NCBI RefSeq assembly: GCF_937873925.1
Contig: NZ_CALNAT010000227.1
Span: 1 to 64,000 of the forward strand
Reading direction: 5' to 3'
Source: an uncultured Proteiniphilum sp.
Lineage (GTDB): Bacteria; Bacteroidota; Bacteroidia; Bacteroidales; Dysgonomonadaceae
DNA: 64,000 nt
In this document: piece after piece, positions 41,336 through 51,170 of the stretch
How the letters are laid out: every line of letters begins with the position of its first letter
Numbering within the stretch: position 1 is the first letter of the stretch
The notes under the pieces: generated by a model
What the model was told of the DNA's origin: nothing
The model's input: the letters and a program-made list of their open reading frames with translations, nothing else
Database searches by the model: none
Made by a program: the position numbers and the translations under genes

Positions 41336-43879
41336 TTAAAAAGTCATTATATAGGATTCACCTTCGTTGATTTGAATATGTTCCAGTTTTTTTTCTCTGC
41401 CATCCGAAAGTGAAAACTTATCCAAAGACAAAGATCCCTTCAGCACTTCCAGTTTCGCACCTGAATCCTCCACCTCACAAAGGCCCCAGGCATAGCCATT
41501 ACTCCAAAAATATGTTCCGGGACGAGAAGTAATAGACATAGTCTTATCTGTTCCTGAGTACTGAAACTCACTTAGTGCAACAACAGAGGCCCAACTGGCC
41601 ATTGAACGGGCATAATGATGTCCGCATTCGGGCTCACTAAACGGGTTTCGTTTAGCCCCGTCATGACGTTTACGGATTGCCCCGATACATTTCAAAGCAT
41701 CTTCCTCCATACCCTCATAAATCATTCCAACTGCTGTACTGTATTCAAAACCCGTCATAACCTCTGCGAAATAAGGGAAAGGGACTTCTAACCGGCCGTT
41801 TGGCCAGGAAGCCATCAAGAGGCCGGACTCATCCCCCATTACATAAGAACGCATATTATTAAAGTGACGGCTAAAGTCTTCCACATAATTGTATTTCATA
41901 ATGCTTTTCAGGGTTGTTCGTATATGTTCTTTATTACCCAGATACTCCAAACCACAAATATGTGCCATATATTGCCCTACCAATTGATCCACAAGACATC
42001 CCCGACCTAACTGGAATGGAGGAATAGGTGTATCAGGTTCATTCATATCCAGAAACTCAAATGTGCGGGGATCTGTAATTTTATGTTCGTAATATTCTCC
42101 ATTAAAAAGATTATCATCCATCCAGGCACTTCCTTTTTCAAAAAGACGACGGCATTTTCCTGCGAAAGCTTTATCCTTCATGGCTAAAGCCATTTTTTCC
42201 GCAGCACGTAAAGCTCCCATATACCAAAAACCCATCTGAGGATTAGGACCATAGTAATCAACATCCATTGTATTATGTTGACGACCTTCCATAACTCCAT
42301 CCTGATTCCCGTCCCAGCCTTTTTCAGTCCATGCATATGAGAGCACTTTCTTTATCTGCTCCCAATTAGATGTCAGAAATTGATTATCTCCCGAGAGTTG
42401 CCATTCCCTATAAACTTTCATGATACACCCCATCTGTCCGTCCGCGGCGGCGGCATTCCCTCTATCAGCTTCCGACAAAGGTAAGGACGCCCGAAAGTTC
42501 ATCAAGCCATTCTCTTTTGTTGCATAGTTAAATTCCACATCCCGCATCGTCTTAGCCAGATTCCCAAAAAGAAAAGGGGTTGCCACTTCATAATTCCAGA
42601 CGTGGGTACATGAGCCGGCACAGGATCCAAAACGGTCCATGACACCTTCCCAGCCCATCAAATGTCCACCGGGTAACCGGAATACTGTTTGCGAGCGTAA
42701 TGTTGCCAGATTAAATAAAGCTGCCTCTTTCACTATTTCCGGGTAAGAAGCTTTTAATAATGCATTTACAAAAGAAAGTGTTTCTTTTTCCAAACCGGGG
42801 ATTTGAGGGACCATCTTTTCTGCCGCGTCCCAGGCATCGGTATATAACTGACTATAATAATTTCCTACAATCGTATCCGACCAGGCTTTACGGTTTGGGA
42901 AATTCCAGGTAAGGAAAAAAGTGAATGTTTTTTTACCGTGAGGTGGAATTATTTTCTTTATAGCTAATGAAGCCATTGGATCCTGATCTTCTGATTTATC
43001 CCGCTCCGTCAAAACACCATCTTCACTAAAATCATCCCAAAAATTAAGTATTCCGTTATTCCAACTATCTTGCTTCGACGAAGTACGGAATGTAATTCCC
43101 TCCATAGTCTGGGTTACTAACGCCATTGTACCCCAAGCGGAATCTTTCCGACCTACACTATCCGAATAGAAATAAATCCCTTGTAAACCCTTCGTCTGTC
43201 GGTATTCATTTTTATTATTTTTTGCCCCTGTGGGTATATAATCTCCTTTCCAGTCTGTTCTGAACTGACTTCCGTCTTTTCCTATAAAATTACGTATAGA
43301 ACCACAAACGGCTACTTCGAGCGATTGGCCGGTAGTATTCTCTACTTCATAAGAAAGTATAGCGATAGGAAGGCTACTCGCATCCTCATCAGTAGGGACT
43401 AAAGGATTAAATCCTTTAATAGTTACCTTTACCGGCATTGTTTTATCTGACAAGTGAACCTGTCCAAAAGGATAAGCAGCATCAAAAGAAGCCTCTTCGA
43501 AACGGGGTAATCCATGATGATTTACCGGACGTCCCTCATAATGAAGATATTCATGTGTATATAATGGCCCAGATAAAAGGGATGTAGAAGATTTTCCATC
43601 CAGAGGTTTTGTATAGATGGCAAAAAAAGGAGCGTTGTTGCCTGTTGTTACCGTACTGTATTTTTTACCTGGGACATTCATAATTTCCCAGTCACGAAGT
43701 TCACCACGGCCACCCAAAGAAACAGTTCCGGTACCGATACCTCCTAACGGCAGCGCTATTTGAAAAAGATGATCCCTGTCATAACTTTTTAAAATCGGCC
43801 ATTCCTGCGGTTTCCACTCCTGAGAAAAGACCTTTGAATACATTAGAAAACAGAGAAAAGTCAATCTGAGTATTTTCAT
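41336..43879 (-). CDS. GH116-like (DUF608/GBA2-type) glycoside hydrolase, secreted
   Basis: This 847-residue secreted protein (signal peptide to VFSQ, residue 20) has the two-part GH116 architecture. An N-terminal beta-sandwich (ALPLGGIGTGTVSLGGRGEL near 43-62; LPIAILSYEVENTTGQSLEV) is followed by an (alpha/alpha)6 barrel with SCTHVWNYEVATPFLFGN (Glu431) and DGVMEGRQHNTMDVDYYGPN (Asp539). Asp539 aligns with the acid/base Asp of human GBA2 (TYDGW motif). The GBA2 nucleophile motif EGQEY is not evident; the aligned segment reads CAGSCTHVW, so the nucleophile and substrate are uncertain. Known family activities include beta-glucosidase and beta-xylosidase. It follows a DUF4424 gene by 32 bp. Confidence 0.82.
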   Translation of the reverse strand: MKILRLTFLCFLMYSKVFSQEWKPQEWPILKSYDRDHLFQIALPLGGIGTGTVSLGGRGELRDWEIMNVPGKKYSTVTTGNNAPFFAIYTKPLDGKSSTSLLSGPLYTHEYLHYEGRPVNHHGLPRFEEASFDAAYPFGQVHLSDKTMPVKVTIKGFNPLVPTDEDASSLPIAILSYEVENTTGQSLEVAVCGSIRNFIGKDGSQFRTDWKGDYIPTGAKNNKNEYRQTKGLQGIYFYSDSVGRKDSAWGTMALVTQTMEGITFRTSSKQDSWNNGILNFWDDFSEDGVLTERDKSEDQDPMASLAIKKIIPPHGKKTFTFFLTWNFPNRKAWSDTIVGNYYSQLYTDAWDAAEKMVPQIPGLEKETLSFVNALLKASYPEIVKEAALFNLATLRSQTVFRLPGGHLMGWEGVMDRFGSCAGSCTHVWNYEVATPFLFGNLAKTMRDVEFNYATKENGLMNFRASLPLSEADRGNAAAADGQMGCIMKVYREWQLSGDNQFLTSNWEQIKKVLSYAWTEKGWDGNQDGVMEGRQHNTMDVDYYGPNPQMGFWYMGALRAAEKMALAMKDKAFAGKCRRLFEKGSAWMDDNLFNGEYYEHKITDPRTFEFLDMNEPDTPIPPFQLGRGCLVDQLVGQYMAHICGLEYLGNKEHIRTTLKSIMKYNYVEDFSRHFNNMRSYVMGDESGLLMASWPNGRLEVPFPYFAEVMTGFEYSTAVGMIYEGMEEDALKCIGAIRKRHDGAKRNPFSEPECGHHYARSMASWASVVALSEFQYSGTDKTMSITSRPGTYFWSNGYAWGLCEVEDSGAKLEVLKGSLSLDKFSLSDGREKKLEHIQINEGESYIMTF

Positions 43880-43911
43880 TGTTATTTATTTTTGAAAATC
43901 AAAGGAGTCTT

Positions 43912-45135
43912 TTATTGTTTTGTGATAACTACCCGGTTCCGGTCGTCTGTATGTTCAATGGTGATGCTTGCAACATCATCCACCGATAAATCATGAAATG
44001 ATTCACCTCTTTTCGTTTCCCCGCCTGCTATTTTAACTTCGTAGTTGCTATAAAACTCGTCCACTTCCAAGGCCGCCAATTCCTTAAAATTTCCGGGAGA
44101 AACTTTCCTCACAAGTTCTTTCAGAAGAGCAAAATCGAATTCTTTGGTACAGATGAAAATTGCACCGTCCGGGAAGTTCAGCGTATCCGCCTTCTCAACC
44201 CTAAAATAAGCAATATCTTCCGGGATTATAAGATTGATATCTGTTTTTTTATTATCCAGATATACATCGGAACTCTCCCGCCAAGGTTCTACATACTCTT
44301 TTCTGTAATAGACAAAGATGTCATCTTTCACGGTCGGTTCAAAATCCGTTAAAGTCCAGGAAATCGTATTTTCTTCTTTTGTATATCCTGCGGGAGTAAT
44401 ACGCCAAATATCCTGATCGGGGATATCATGGATATTTACTTTTATCGTTGCCTTCCCGATAGTTTCACTCCAATTGGCACCGGTATGCAACACATAATTG
44501 AAAAAATCATTCCGTTTGTTAGTTCCTTTCGGTAATGAGTAACGGACCTTTATCCACCGGGTTTCTCCTTTTGGGAATGTCGTGTTCCAAATATACCAGG
44601 GCCTTACATTCGGACTTCCGTCCTTCGAAGCGACGACGATGACACCGAGCTGTCGGGACTGTCTGTTAGCCTCCCGCATTTTAACTGATAAGAGACTGTC
44701 TTCTTTCAGGATATCCTGTTTTTTATGAGCGATGGATTTTTCCTGTGACGATACTTCCTGAAAATCAAAACCGTATATTTTTATATCTTCCACCGGTTGG
44801 TCGTCAACCCAAACCTTAAACCGGTCGCCTTCCGAATTTTGCCCGACAAACAACGACGTTTTCCATCCGAAATAAAAATCCATAATAGGAAAACCAACTT
44901 CCACTATTTCCGTTTCCCCGAGATTTTTCATTTCGAAAAGAACCTCCACTGTAGAACTATCTTTATACAAATCCACCGTAACTACCTCCGAAACCATTCG
45001 TACCGAGGTCGAGGAAAGTGGGCTCAAATTAGGTGCCGATACCCGATTGGGTGCAATATCCCCTATTGCAAGTGACGGTAAAAGAAGGAAGAGGCACAGG
45101 CATACAAGGCAGTTTGTTTTCAATTCCTGTTTCAT
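43912..45135 (-). CDS. DUF4424-like exported protein
   Basis: From the ATG at 45135 (MKQELKTNCLVCLCLFLLLP) this 407-residue protein has a signal peptide ending near LAIGD. The mature part is beta-rich, starting IAPNRVSAPNLSPLSSTSVRM and continuing STVEVLFEMKNLGETEIVEVGFPI, the kind of secondary structure found in DUF4424 proteins, whose function is unknown. The pattern of VRPWYIWNTTFPKGETRWIKVRY is similar. It heads a two-gene operon with the GH116-like hydrolase. Upstream, TAGCTTTG on the minus strand (plus 45244-45251) fits a Bacteroidetes -7 box. A role in glycan use is only guilt by association. Confidence 0.65.
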   Translation of the reverse strand: MKQELKTNCLVCLCLFLLLPSLAIGDIAPNRVSAPNLSPLSSTSVRMVSEVVTVDLYKDSSTVEVLFEMKNLGETEIVEVGFPIMDFYFGWKTSLFVGQNSEGDRFKVWVDDQPVEDIKIYGFDFQEVSSQEKSIAHKKQDILKEDSLLSVKMREANRQSRQLGVIVVASKDGSPNVRPWYIWNTTFPKGETRWIKVRYSLPKGTNKRNDFFNYVLHTGANWSETIGKATIKVNIHDIPDQDIWRITPAGYTKEENTISWTLTDFEPTVKDDIFVYYRKEYVEPWRESSDVYLDNKKTDINLIIPEDIAYFRVEKADTLNFPDGAIFICTKEFDFALLKELVRKVSPGNFKELAALEVDEFYSNYEVKIAGGETKRGESFHDLSVDDVASITIEHTDDRNRVVITKQ

Positions 45136-45243
45136 TTTAATCAAGATTAGCAATGTGAAAAATAAGTTGATCGTTTATAAGTAATCAATAATTATATTTT
45201 GAAATTCTCATCTTCGGTTATTATGTCTCGCTCATAGGCAAGA

Positions 45244-45251
45244 CAAAGCTA
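45244..45251 (-). promoter_or_regulatory. -7 box for the DUF4424/GH116 operon
   Basis: Minus-strand TAGCTTTG matches TAnnTTTG and lies about 110 bp before the DUF4424 start. No matching -33 TTTG was found at 19-24 bp, so it is tentative. The rest of the 45136-45464 divergent region is AT-rich and has no ORF. Confidence 0.4.
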
Positions 45252-45401
45252 CCAATTTATTTTCACATAATAACTGCATTAAACGGTTACTCTACATTCC
45301 GTTTGTGGTGATTTTCAAAAGAAAATCATGTTCTAACGGATAAATCCGGAAAACAGTGAAAATTTGTCCAAAACAGATAAGATAAAATTCTTAATTGATG
45401 T

Positions 45402-45409
45402 TATATTTG
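45402..45409 (+). promoter_or_regulatory. -7 box for the GH2 beta-galactosidase gene
   Basis: TATATTTG matches TAnnTTTG 55 bp before the ATG at 45465. A clear -33 element was not seen. Confidence 0.45.
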
Positions 45410-45464
45410 TACTGGAAAGCAAAATCTAAAAAACATAGTAAATTATTCACTAAAGTATATACAC

Positions 45465-48400
45465 ATGAAGTCATTTTCTTATGTTATTTTTTTAACAATG
45501 TTGATGTGCACAATATTTATTCGTATCCAAGCGCAGGATAAAGCTCCGGATTGGGAAAACCCGGAAATTTTTGCGGTAAATACCGAAAAGACAAGGGCGA
45601 CGGCTATTCCCTATGCCGATGAACGGACCGCCATCGCCGATGAGTATGAAGGCTCACCTTATTATCAATCTCTGAACGGAACGTGGAAGTTTCACTGGGT
45701 ACCGAAGGTAGATGAAGTACCGGCCAGTTTTTTCACTGAAAACTATGACGACAGTGCCTGGGGAAAAATGCCTGTTCCCGGCAACTGGGAATTCAACGGT
45801 TACGGTATTCCCATGTACGTGAATATCGGTTTTGGATTTCCGAGCAACCCTCCCCATATCGATCGGAACGACTCGCCGGTAGGCACCTACCGGCAGACGT
45901 TCACCATTCCTGAAACATGGAACGGCAGAAGGGTATTGCTTCACTTTGAAGGGGGTACCAATTTCATGGTTGTCTTTGTAAACGGGCAGCAAGTCGGGAT
46001 CAATAAAAATGCCAAAAGTCCGGCGGAATTCGACATTACCCCCTACATCCGTCCGGGAGAAAATCTATTGGCGTGTCAGGTACATAAATTCAGTGACGGT
46101 TCCTACCTCGAAGACCAGGATATGTGGCGCCTGGGAGGGATCAACCGCAGCGTTTACCTGTACAGTACGGATGACACCCGAATACAGGACTTCTTCGCCC
46201 ACCCCGGTCTGGACGACACATACCGGCACGGGCAATTCAGTATCGAAGTGCAGTTAAAAAACTACACCAGTCAGGTGCAGAACCGCAAACTGGAGGTCTC
46301 TATCCTGGACAACAATGGAAAAAGTGTCTTCCGCCAGACAAAGAATGCAACGATAAGCGCTTCTCTTTCTCAAGAGATCAGCCTCTCCGGAAGGATATCC
46401 AACCCGGCCAAATGGACGGCAGAAATTCCGAACCTCTACACGCTTCTGCTGACCCTTAAAGATGAAGGAGGTAACCTGATTGAAGCGACATCCACCAAAA
46501 TCGGGTTCCGCAGAGTGGAGATCAAAGACGGACAGTTACTGGTGAACGGACAAAAAGTATTCCTGAAAGGTGTCAACCTGCATGAATTCAATACAAATAA
46601 AGGGCAGATAGTGGACAAAGAGATCATGATGCGTAATCTGCAATTGATGAAAGAACTGAATATAAATGCTGTCCGCACCTCGCATTATCCGCAGGCTCCT
46701 TTATGGTATAAACTCTGCGACGAATACGGTATCTATCTGGTGGACGAAACCAATCTGGAGTCGCACGGACTGGGTTACGGCCCCAGGAATGTTTCCAACT
46801 TCCCGGAGTGGCACGGACAACATATGGATCGCATCACCCGTCTGGTGGAAAGGGATAAGAACCATCCTTCGGTGATTATCTGGTCACTGGGCAACGAAGC
46901 CAGTAACGGAAAAGCTTTCTTTGATATGTATGACTGGGCCAAGCAGCGCGATCCGAGCCGTCCGGTGCAGTACGAACAGGCCGGACGCAACAGAAATACC
47001 GACATTATCTGTCCCATGTATCCTTCCTGGGAAAGCATGAAGCGCGACGCCGCCGAAGACCTGGGACGCCCCTTCATCATGTGCGAATATGCCCATGCAA
47101 TGGGTAACAGTATGGGTAACTTTCCGGAATACTGGGAACTGATGCGCAGCAGCAAAAATATGCAGGGCGGCTTCATCTGGGAATGGTATAACCACGGATA
47201 TCCTACCCACGACGAGCAGGGACGTTTCTACTGGGCATACGGGGGCGATCTGAAGGGATACAACAAGATGAACGATGGCAATTTCTGTATGGACGGCCTT
47301 ATCACTCCCGACCAGAATTATATGCCCCATACCCATATCGTGAAAAAGGTCTATCAGAACATTCTCTTTGAAGCGAAAGACCTGAGCAGAGGACTTATCA
47401 CCGTTATCAACGATTTTAAATTTACGGATCTGACCAATGAAGGGTTCGGTTATAAATGGGTACTGCTGAAAAACGGAAAAACGGTTACCGAAGGGGATTT
47501 CAATGTGGAAGTCCCGGCAAATTCCAGCAAAGATGTCCAACTGAAGCTCCCTACGCTACAACCCGAAAACGGTACGGAATATTTCCTCCACCTGTTTGCC
47601 TACGACAAGAAAGGAAATGAATTCATCGAACCCGGTTTTGAAGTAGCAAAAGAGGAGTTCGCTTTTGAAGCCAATAACTATTTCGTTTCTACAGAACATG
47701 CAGGTAGACTCGAAACATCCCGCCAGGACGAAACCGTAACCGTGACATCCGGCAACATAGAATATATCTTTTCGAAAAAAGACGGCAGGTCGCTGATCAG
47801 TGTAAAAGCAAACGGACGGAATATTTTCAGAGAGTTGCCCCGTTTGAATTTCTGGAGGGCTCCCGTCGACAATGACTTCGGTTCCTGGGAACAGTATAAT
47901 CTTCGCCTCTGGGATGCAGCAGGGCATAATGTGATTTACCGGTACCGCAATATGGAAGAAAATAATAACGGCACATCATTTATGTATCGGGCCAAACTCA
48001 GGGGAATCGAAGCTTTTGTGGATGTCACTTACACCGTCAATAACAACGGAAGCCTTACCATCGACCTCCATTACCAGGCACAGAGCGACGAACTGCCGGA
48101 AATGATGCGTTTCGGTGTGCTGATGGTCTTACCGGAAGAATACAATCAATTCCGTTGGTACGGACGCGGACCGTGGGAGAATTATGTAGACCGGAATACC
48201 GATACATTTATGGGTATCTGGGAAAGTCTTGTAAAAGATCAAGCCTATACTTATTATCGTCCGCAGGAAACCGGGAATAAAACGGATGTCCGCTGGCTAA
48301 CACTCCAAAACGAAGCAGGTAAAGGTATACGGGTGGAGGGGGCACAACCGCTCTCGGTAAGTGCGACCAACCACCGGCCGGAAGACCTTGACCCGGGAAT

Positions 48401-48581
48401 GACTAAGAAACAGCAGCATTGGTCGGATGTACTTCCCCGTAAAGAGACCGTACTCTGTGTGGACCTGTTCCAGCGGGGTGTAGGCGGGTTAAACTCCTGG
48501 GGAGCCAAACCGCTGAATGAATATAGGTTCTCAGATAAAGAGTACCGGTACAGTTATACTATCAGTTTATTAGAGAATTAA
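45465..48581 (+). CDS. GH2 beta-galactosidase, exported
   Basis: This 1038-residue LacZ-type family GH2 enzyme has a signal peptide (FLTMLMCTIFIRIQAQ). Domains in order are the sugar-binding jelly roll (about 60-230; WGKMPVPGNWEFNGYG), the Ig-like GH2 domain, the TIM barrel (FLKGVNLHEFN; INAVRTSHYPQAPLWYKLCDEYG) with acid/base Glu478 in WSLGNEASNG and nucleophile Glu541 in FIMCEYAHAMGNSMGN, and a C-terminal beta-galactosidase small chain (about 755-1035; FWRAPVDNDFG; RWYGRGPWENYVDR). Length equals classical LacZ. It is a monocistronic plus-strand gene divergent from DUF4424. Exported versions in Bacteroidetes remove beta-galactose from host or plant glycans. Confidence 0.95.
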   Translation: MKSFSYVIFLTMLMCTIFIRIQAQDKAPDWENPEIFAVNTEKTRATAIPYADERTAIADEYEGSPYYQSLNGTWKFHWVPKVDEVPASFFTENYDDSAWGKMPVPGNWEFNGYGIPMYVNIGFGFPSNPPHIDRNDSPVGTYRQTFTIPETWNGRRVLLHFEGGTNFMVVFVNGQQVGINKNAKSPAEFDITPYIRPGENLLACQVHKFSDGSYLEDQDMWRLGGINRSVYLYSTDDTRIQDFFAHPGLDDTYRHGQFSIEVQLKNYTSQVQNRKLEVSILDNNGKSVFRQTKNATISASLSQEISLSGRISNPAKWTAEIPNLYTLLLTLKDEGGNLIEATSTKIGFRRVEIKDGQLLVNGQKVFLKGVNLHEFNTNKGQIVDKEIMMRNLQLMKELNINAVRTSHYPQAPLWYKLCDEYGIYLVDETNLESHGLGYGPRNVSNFPEWHGQHMDRITRLVERDKNHPSVIIWSLGNEASNGKAFFDMYDWAKQRDPSRPVQYEQAGRNRNTDIICPMYPSWESMKRDAAEDLGRPFIMCEYAHAMGNSMGNFPEYWELMRSSKNMQGGFIWEWYNHGYPTHDEQGRFYWAYGGDLKGYNKMNDGNFCMDGLITPDQNYMPHTHIVKKVYQNILFEAKDLSRGLITVINDFKFTDLTNEGFGYKWVLLKNGKTVTEGDFNVEVPANSSKDVQLKLPTLQPENGTEYFLHLFAYDKKGNEFIEPGFEVAKEEFAFEANNYFVSTEHAGRLETSRQDETVTVTSGNIEYIFSKKDGRSLISVKANGRNIFRELPRLNFWRAPVDNDFGSWEQYNLRLWDAAGHNVIYRYRNMEENNNGTSFMYRAKLRGIEAFVDVTYTVNNNGSLTIDLHYQAQSDELPEMMRFGVLMVLPEEYNQFRWYGRGPWENYVDRNTDTFMGIWESLVKDQAYTYYRPQETGNKTDVRWLTLQNEAGKGIRVEGAQPLSVSATNHRPEDLDPGMTKKQQHWSDVLPRKETVLCVDLFQRGVGGLNSWGAKPLNEYRFSDKEYRYSYTISLLEN

Positions 48582-48584
48582 AAA

Positions 48585-48608
48585 ATCTGCCCGCCTCGGC
48601 GGGCAGAT
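48585..48608 (-). terminator. GC-rich hairpin terminator between convergent genes
   Basis: A 10-bp GC-rich stem (48585-48594 with 48599-48608) closes a CTCG loop right after the beta-galactosidase stop. On the minus strand it is followed by TTTTTT, so it ends the HAD phosphatase transcript; on the plus strand there is no T run, though the hairpin may still stabilise the beta-galactosidase 3' end. Confidence 0.8.
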
Positions 48609-48621
48609 ACTATCGTCAATA

Positions 48622-49398
48622 CTAAATAAGTTCGAAATGTTGCAGTGCCTTTAAGATACCGTCATTATCCACCGAATCGGTGACATAATCTGCAGCCCGT
48701 TTGACATCGTCATTTGCATTTCCCATTGCGATGCCTGTACCGGCATGACGAAGCATTTCAATATCATTTCCGCCATCGCCGAAAGCCATTGTCTCTTCCA
48801 ACGAGAATCCGTAATAGTCACAGAATTGATCTATCCCCACGCCTTTGTCCACCCCCTTGACTATGACATCGGCAAAAGTCGGATACCACCGCATAGCCGA
48901 ACAGTTCGGTAACAGGCTCATCACTTCCTCTTCCTGTGAATCTTTGAAAAAAGCCGTCAACTGAAATAATTCCTTGTCCCTATAATAATCAAGGTTATTC
49001 ATCGGAGCCATATCCTGTTTCAACAAGTTCATCAGGAATTTCATCTCTTCATCGATATAATTTAAAGAAAGCTTATGTTCTTCCACAAAAAGACAGGGAA
49101 ACTCCCTTTCCTGTTGTAAATAATCGATGAAACGATTGACATCCGACCGGTCAATACTCTTTTTGAATATCACGGTATCAGTGCCCTGCAGACAGTAACA
49201 GCCATTCATCGTAATATATCCGTCAAATTCCATATTGTCCAGATTATTGATCACTGAAAAGTGCCTGCCGGTAGCGATAAATACTTTAATCCCTTTTTTC
49301 CTGATCATCTCGATCGATTTCCGGGCGGAATCGGGTATCCGATGTGTTTTGAAACTGACTAATGTACCGTCAATATCAAAAAATATTGCTTTAACCAT
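48622..49398 (-). CDS. HAD-superfamily (Cof-type) sugar phosphatase
   Basis: From the ATG at 49398 this 258-residue cytoplasmic HAD hydrolase has motif I FFDIDGTLVSF (nucleophile Asp8, Asp10), motif II VFIATGR, a C2b-type cap with LFVEEHKLSLNYID, motif III lysine in VIVKGVDKGVGI and motif IV MAFGDGGNDIEML. Such Cof enzymes dephosphorylate sugar phosphates or flavin-related metabolites; the substrate cannot be read from sequence. The longer frame to 49443 adds non-conserved residues. A TACTTTTG box (minus strand, plus 49424-49431) lies about 26 bp upstream. Confidence 0.9.
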   Translation of the reverse strand: MVKAIFFDIDGTLVSFKTHRIPDSARKSIEMIRKKGIKVFIATGRHFSVINNLDNMEFDGYITMNGCYCLQGTDTVIFKKSIDRSDVNRFIDYLQQEREFPCLFVEEHKLSLNYIDEEMKFLMNLLKQDMAPMNNLDYYRDKELFQLTAFFKDSQEEEVMSLLPNCSAMRWYPTFADVIVKGVDKGVGIDQFCDYYGFSLEETMAFGDGGNDIEMLRHAGTGIAMGNANDDVKRAADYVTDSVDNDGILKALQHFELI

Positions 49399-49423
49399 AA
49401 ATGCCTTTAACCTGACTTTTGTA

Positions 49424-49431
49424 CAAAAGTA
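49424..49431 (-). promoter_or_regulatory. -7 box for the HAD phosphatase gene
   Basis: Minus-strand TACTTTTG matches TAnnTTTG about 26 bp before the ATG at 49398, which supports that start over the longer frame. No -33 element is obvious. Confidence 0.45.
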
Positions 49432-49569
49432 CAAAATATTCACCGTTTTACCTCATTTCGGGGGAACATGGTTTTGAAAAATGCCTCAACAAGGTTTCGA
49501 AACGTATATATATAACATGGGAAATACAAACAAAGAGGCGCATAGATGTAAGATTATATATGGGGAAAT

Positions 49570-50577
49570 TCACTGATCCTTCAGCATTCCCCGGGCTTTT
49601 TCGATAATAGTATCCCGGTTCATTTCTTTGTCGCCTTCCAGCATATTTACATATATATCGGGCTCCACGCCGAACTCAATATGCTCTTTCTCTGCATTGA
49701 ACATAGGAGATGCTGAAAAACGGACCGACCAACCGTTGGGTAGTTCGGAAGTGAACGGCAATCCGCTGCCTCCTCCTGTCTTGTCGCCTATAACGGTTAC
49801 ATTGGGGGCGTATTTCATAATACTGACAAACTCGTTGGTAGCGCTGTAACACCCTCTGTTCGTGAGGACAATTACCGATTTCTGATAACGCACCCTGTCG
49901 GAACTCTCTACATATTTAGGATACAACGACGAGAAATCATTATGTCCGGGACCGACTTTATGAGAGATATAACCGATGAGGCGACGTTCGTTAAAAAAAC
50001 GGCTTACCATCCTCTCCACATTGGTGAGACTACCGCCTCCATTGCTTCTCACGTCAATGATGAGTCCTTTGCAGATAGCCATCCTGTTTAATATCTGATC
50101 GAGATTTCCCTCCCCCACATCATTGGAAAAACTTCCGTAATAGATATAACCGATATTGTCTTCCAGTATCTTATACTTCATTCCGGAGGCAATACTATAA
50201 TCTTTTCCGAGATAATACTCCTGAACAGAGGAATCAAAATTAGCAGGATAATCCTCCTGCCATTCCCAGTAACGGGTTACATCGTGCGCAGCGGATAAAT
50301 TCACATGCCCGTCCTTCAATTCCGCGAGCATTTGCCCCATGAGTTTGAACAGGGCATCATTATCCATATCGGAAGTAATGCGTGCACTGTATTCCCCGTA
50401 TACCGCATCCCAATCGATATTTTTATACTCAAAAAAACAGTAATTCCTGTCCAGAATAGTCCACAAAGCATCGAAATTACCCCTCGGATGGTCATCGAAC
50501 TGCATACCCATATCATTGCAACTCAACCAAAGGATAAATTGCAATAATAGAAGTACGGTATATTTTCTCTTCTTCAT
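49570..50577 (-). CDS. S41-family (tail-specific) serine protease lipoprotein
   Basis: This 335-residue lipoprotein (lipobox LWLSC, Cys20) belongs to peptidase family S41, the C-terminal processing proteases. A helical N-terminal part (WTILDRNYCFFEYKNIDWDAV) leads to LKDGHVNL, then the S41 core with YIYYGSF, LIIDVRSNGGGSL and the catalytic Ser245 in TNRGCYSATNEF, followed by VIGDKTGGGSG and GVEPDIYV. There is no obvious PDZ domain. In Bacteroidetes such short S41 lipoproteins degrade or process envelope proteins; substrates are unknown. It is transcribed alone, 79 bp downstream of the rpiB stop. Confidence 0.88.
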   Translation of the reverse strand: MKKRKYTVLLLLQFILWLSCNDMGMQFDDHPRGNFDALWTILDRNYCFFEYKNIDWDAVYGEYSARITSDMDNDALFKLMGQMLAELKDGHVNLSAAHDVTRYWEWQEDYPANFDSSVQEYYLGKDYSIASGMKYKILEDNIGYIYYGSFSNDVGEGNLDQILNRMAICKGLIIDVRSNGGGSLTNVERMVSRFFNERRLIGYISHKVGPGHNDFSSLYPKYVESSDRVRYQKSVIVLTNRGCYSATNEFVSIMKYAPNVTVIGDKTGGGSGLPFTSELPNGWSVRFSASPMFNAEKEHIEFGVEPDIYVNMLEGDKEMNRDTIIEKARGMLKDQ

Positions 50578-50655
50578 CTGTATATTGAACGGTAAAACAG
50601 TTCCATCTCTCGAAGAGTTCCACAGCCGGACAATTTGCCGGAACGGGAAATTAAA

Positions 50656-51111
50656 TTATCCGCAGGGAATCTTGCTGACCCTTATAGAGTGCCTTCCTCC
50701 TTCAAAAGGGGTATTCAGGAACATCACCAGGATCTCATAGATTTCCTCTTCACTCAGAAACCTCCCCGGCAGCGCGAGTACGTTTGCATCATTATGAGCC
50801 CGCGCAAGGGAAGCCACTTCCGGATTCCAGCACAAAGCGGCACGGACGCCCCGGTGCTTATTGAGTGCGATGCTGATCCCTATTCCTGTTCCGCAGATAG
50901 CCACCCCCGGATAGCATTCGCCGTCCTCTATAGCCTGAGCGAGGGGATGAGCGAAATCCGGATAATCACTTCTTTCTTCTGAGTAAGCCCCGAAATCCCT
51001 GTACGGGATTCCTTTTTCTTCGAGCACTTTGATAATGAATTGCTTTGCCTTATAACCCGCATGATCGGATGCCAGGCCTATGGGTTTTTCTGAATTATCG
51101 AATAAAGACAT
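50656..51111 (-). CDS. rpiB: Ribose-5-phosphate isomerase B
   Basis: This 151-residue RpiB/LacAB-type isomerase interconverts ribose-5-phosphate and ribulose-5-phosphate in the non-oxidative pentose phosphate pathway. It shows the phosphate-binding start IGLASDHAGYKAK and the catalytic Cys73 in VAICGTGIGISIALNK, with RAALCWNPEVASLARAHNDANVL after it. The start at 51111 fits the family; a longer frame to 51159 adds non-homologous residues. It directly follows the transketolase gene (59 bp), so the two pentose-phosphate enzymes form an operon, as in many Bacteroidales. Confidence 0.94.
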   Translation of the reverse strand: MSLFDNSEKPIGLASDHAGYKAKQFIIKVLEEKGIPYRDFGAYSEERSDYPDFAHPLAQAIEDGECYPGVAICGTGIGISIALNKHRGVRAALCWNPEVASLARAHNDANVLALPGRFLSEEEIYEILVMFLNTPFEGGRHSIRVSKIPCG

Positions 51112-51170
51112 GGGGATGAGTTTAAAGAGGGACGGCCATCGGCAATCACCGATAACCACCCGTTTTTTTA

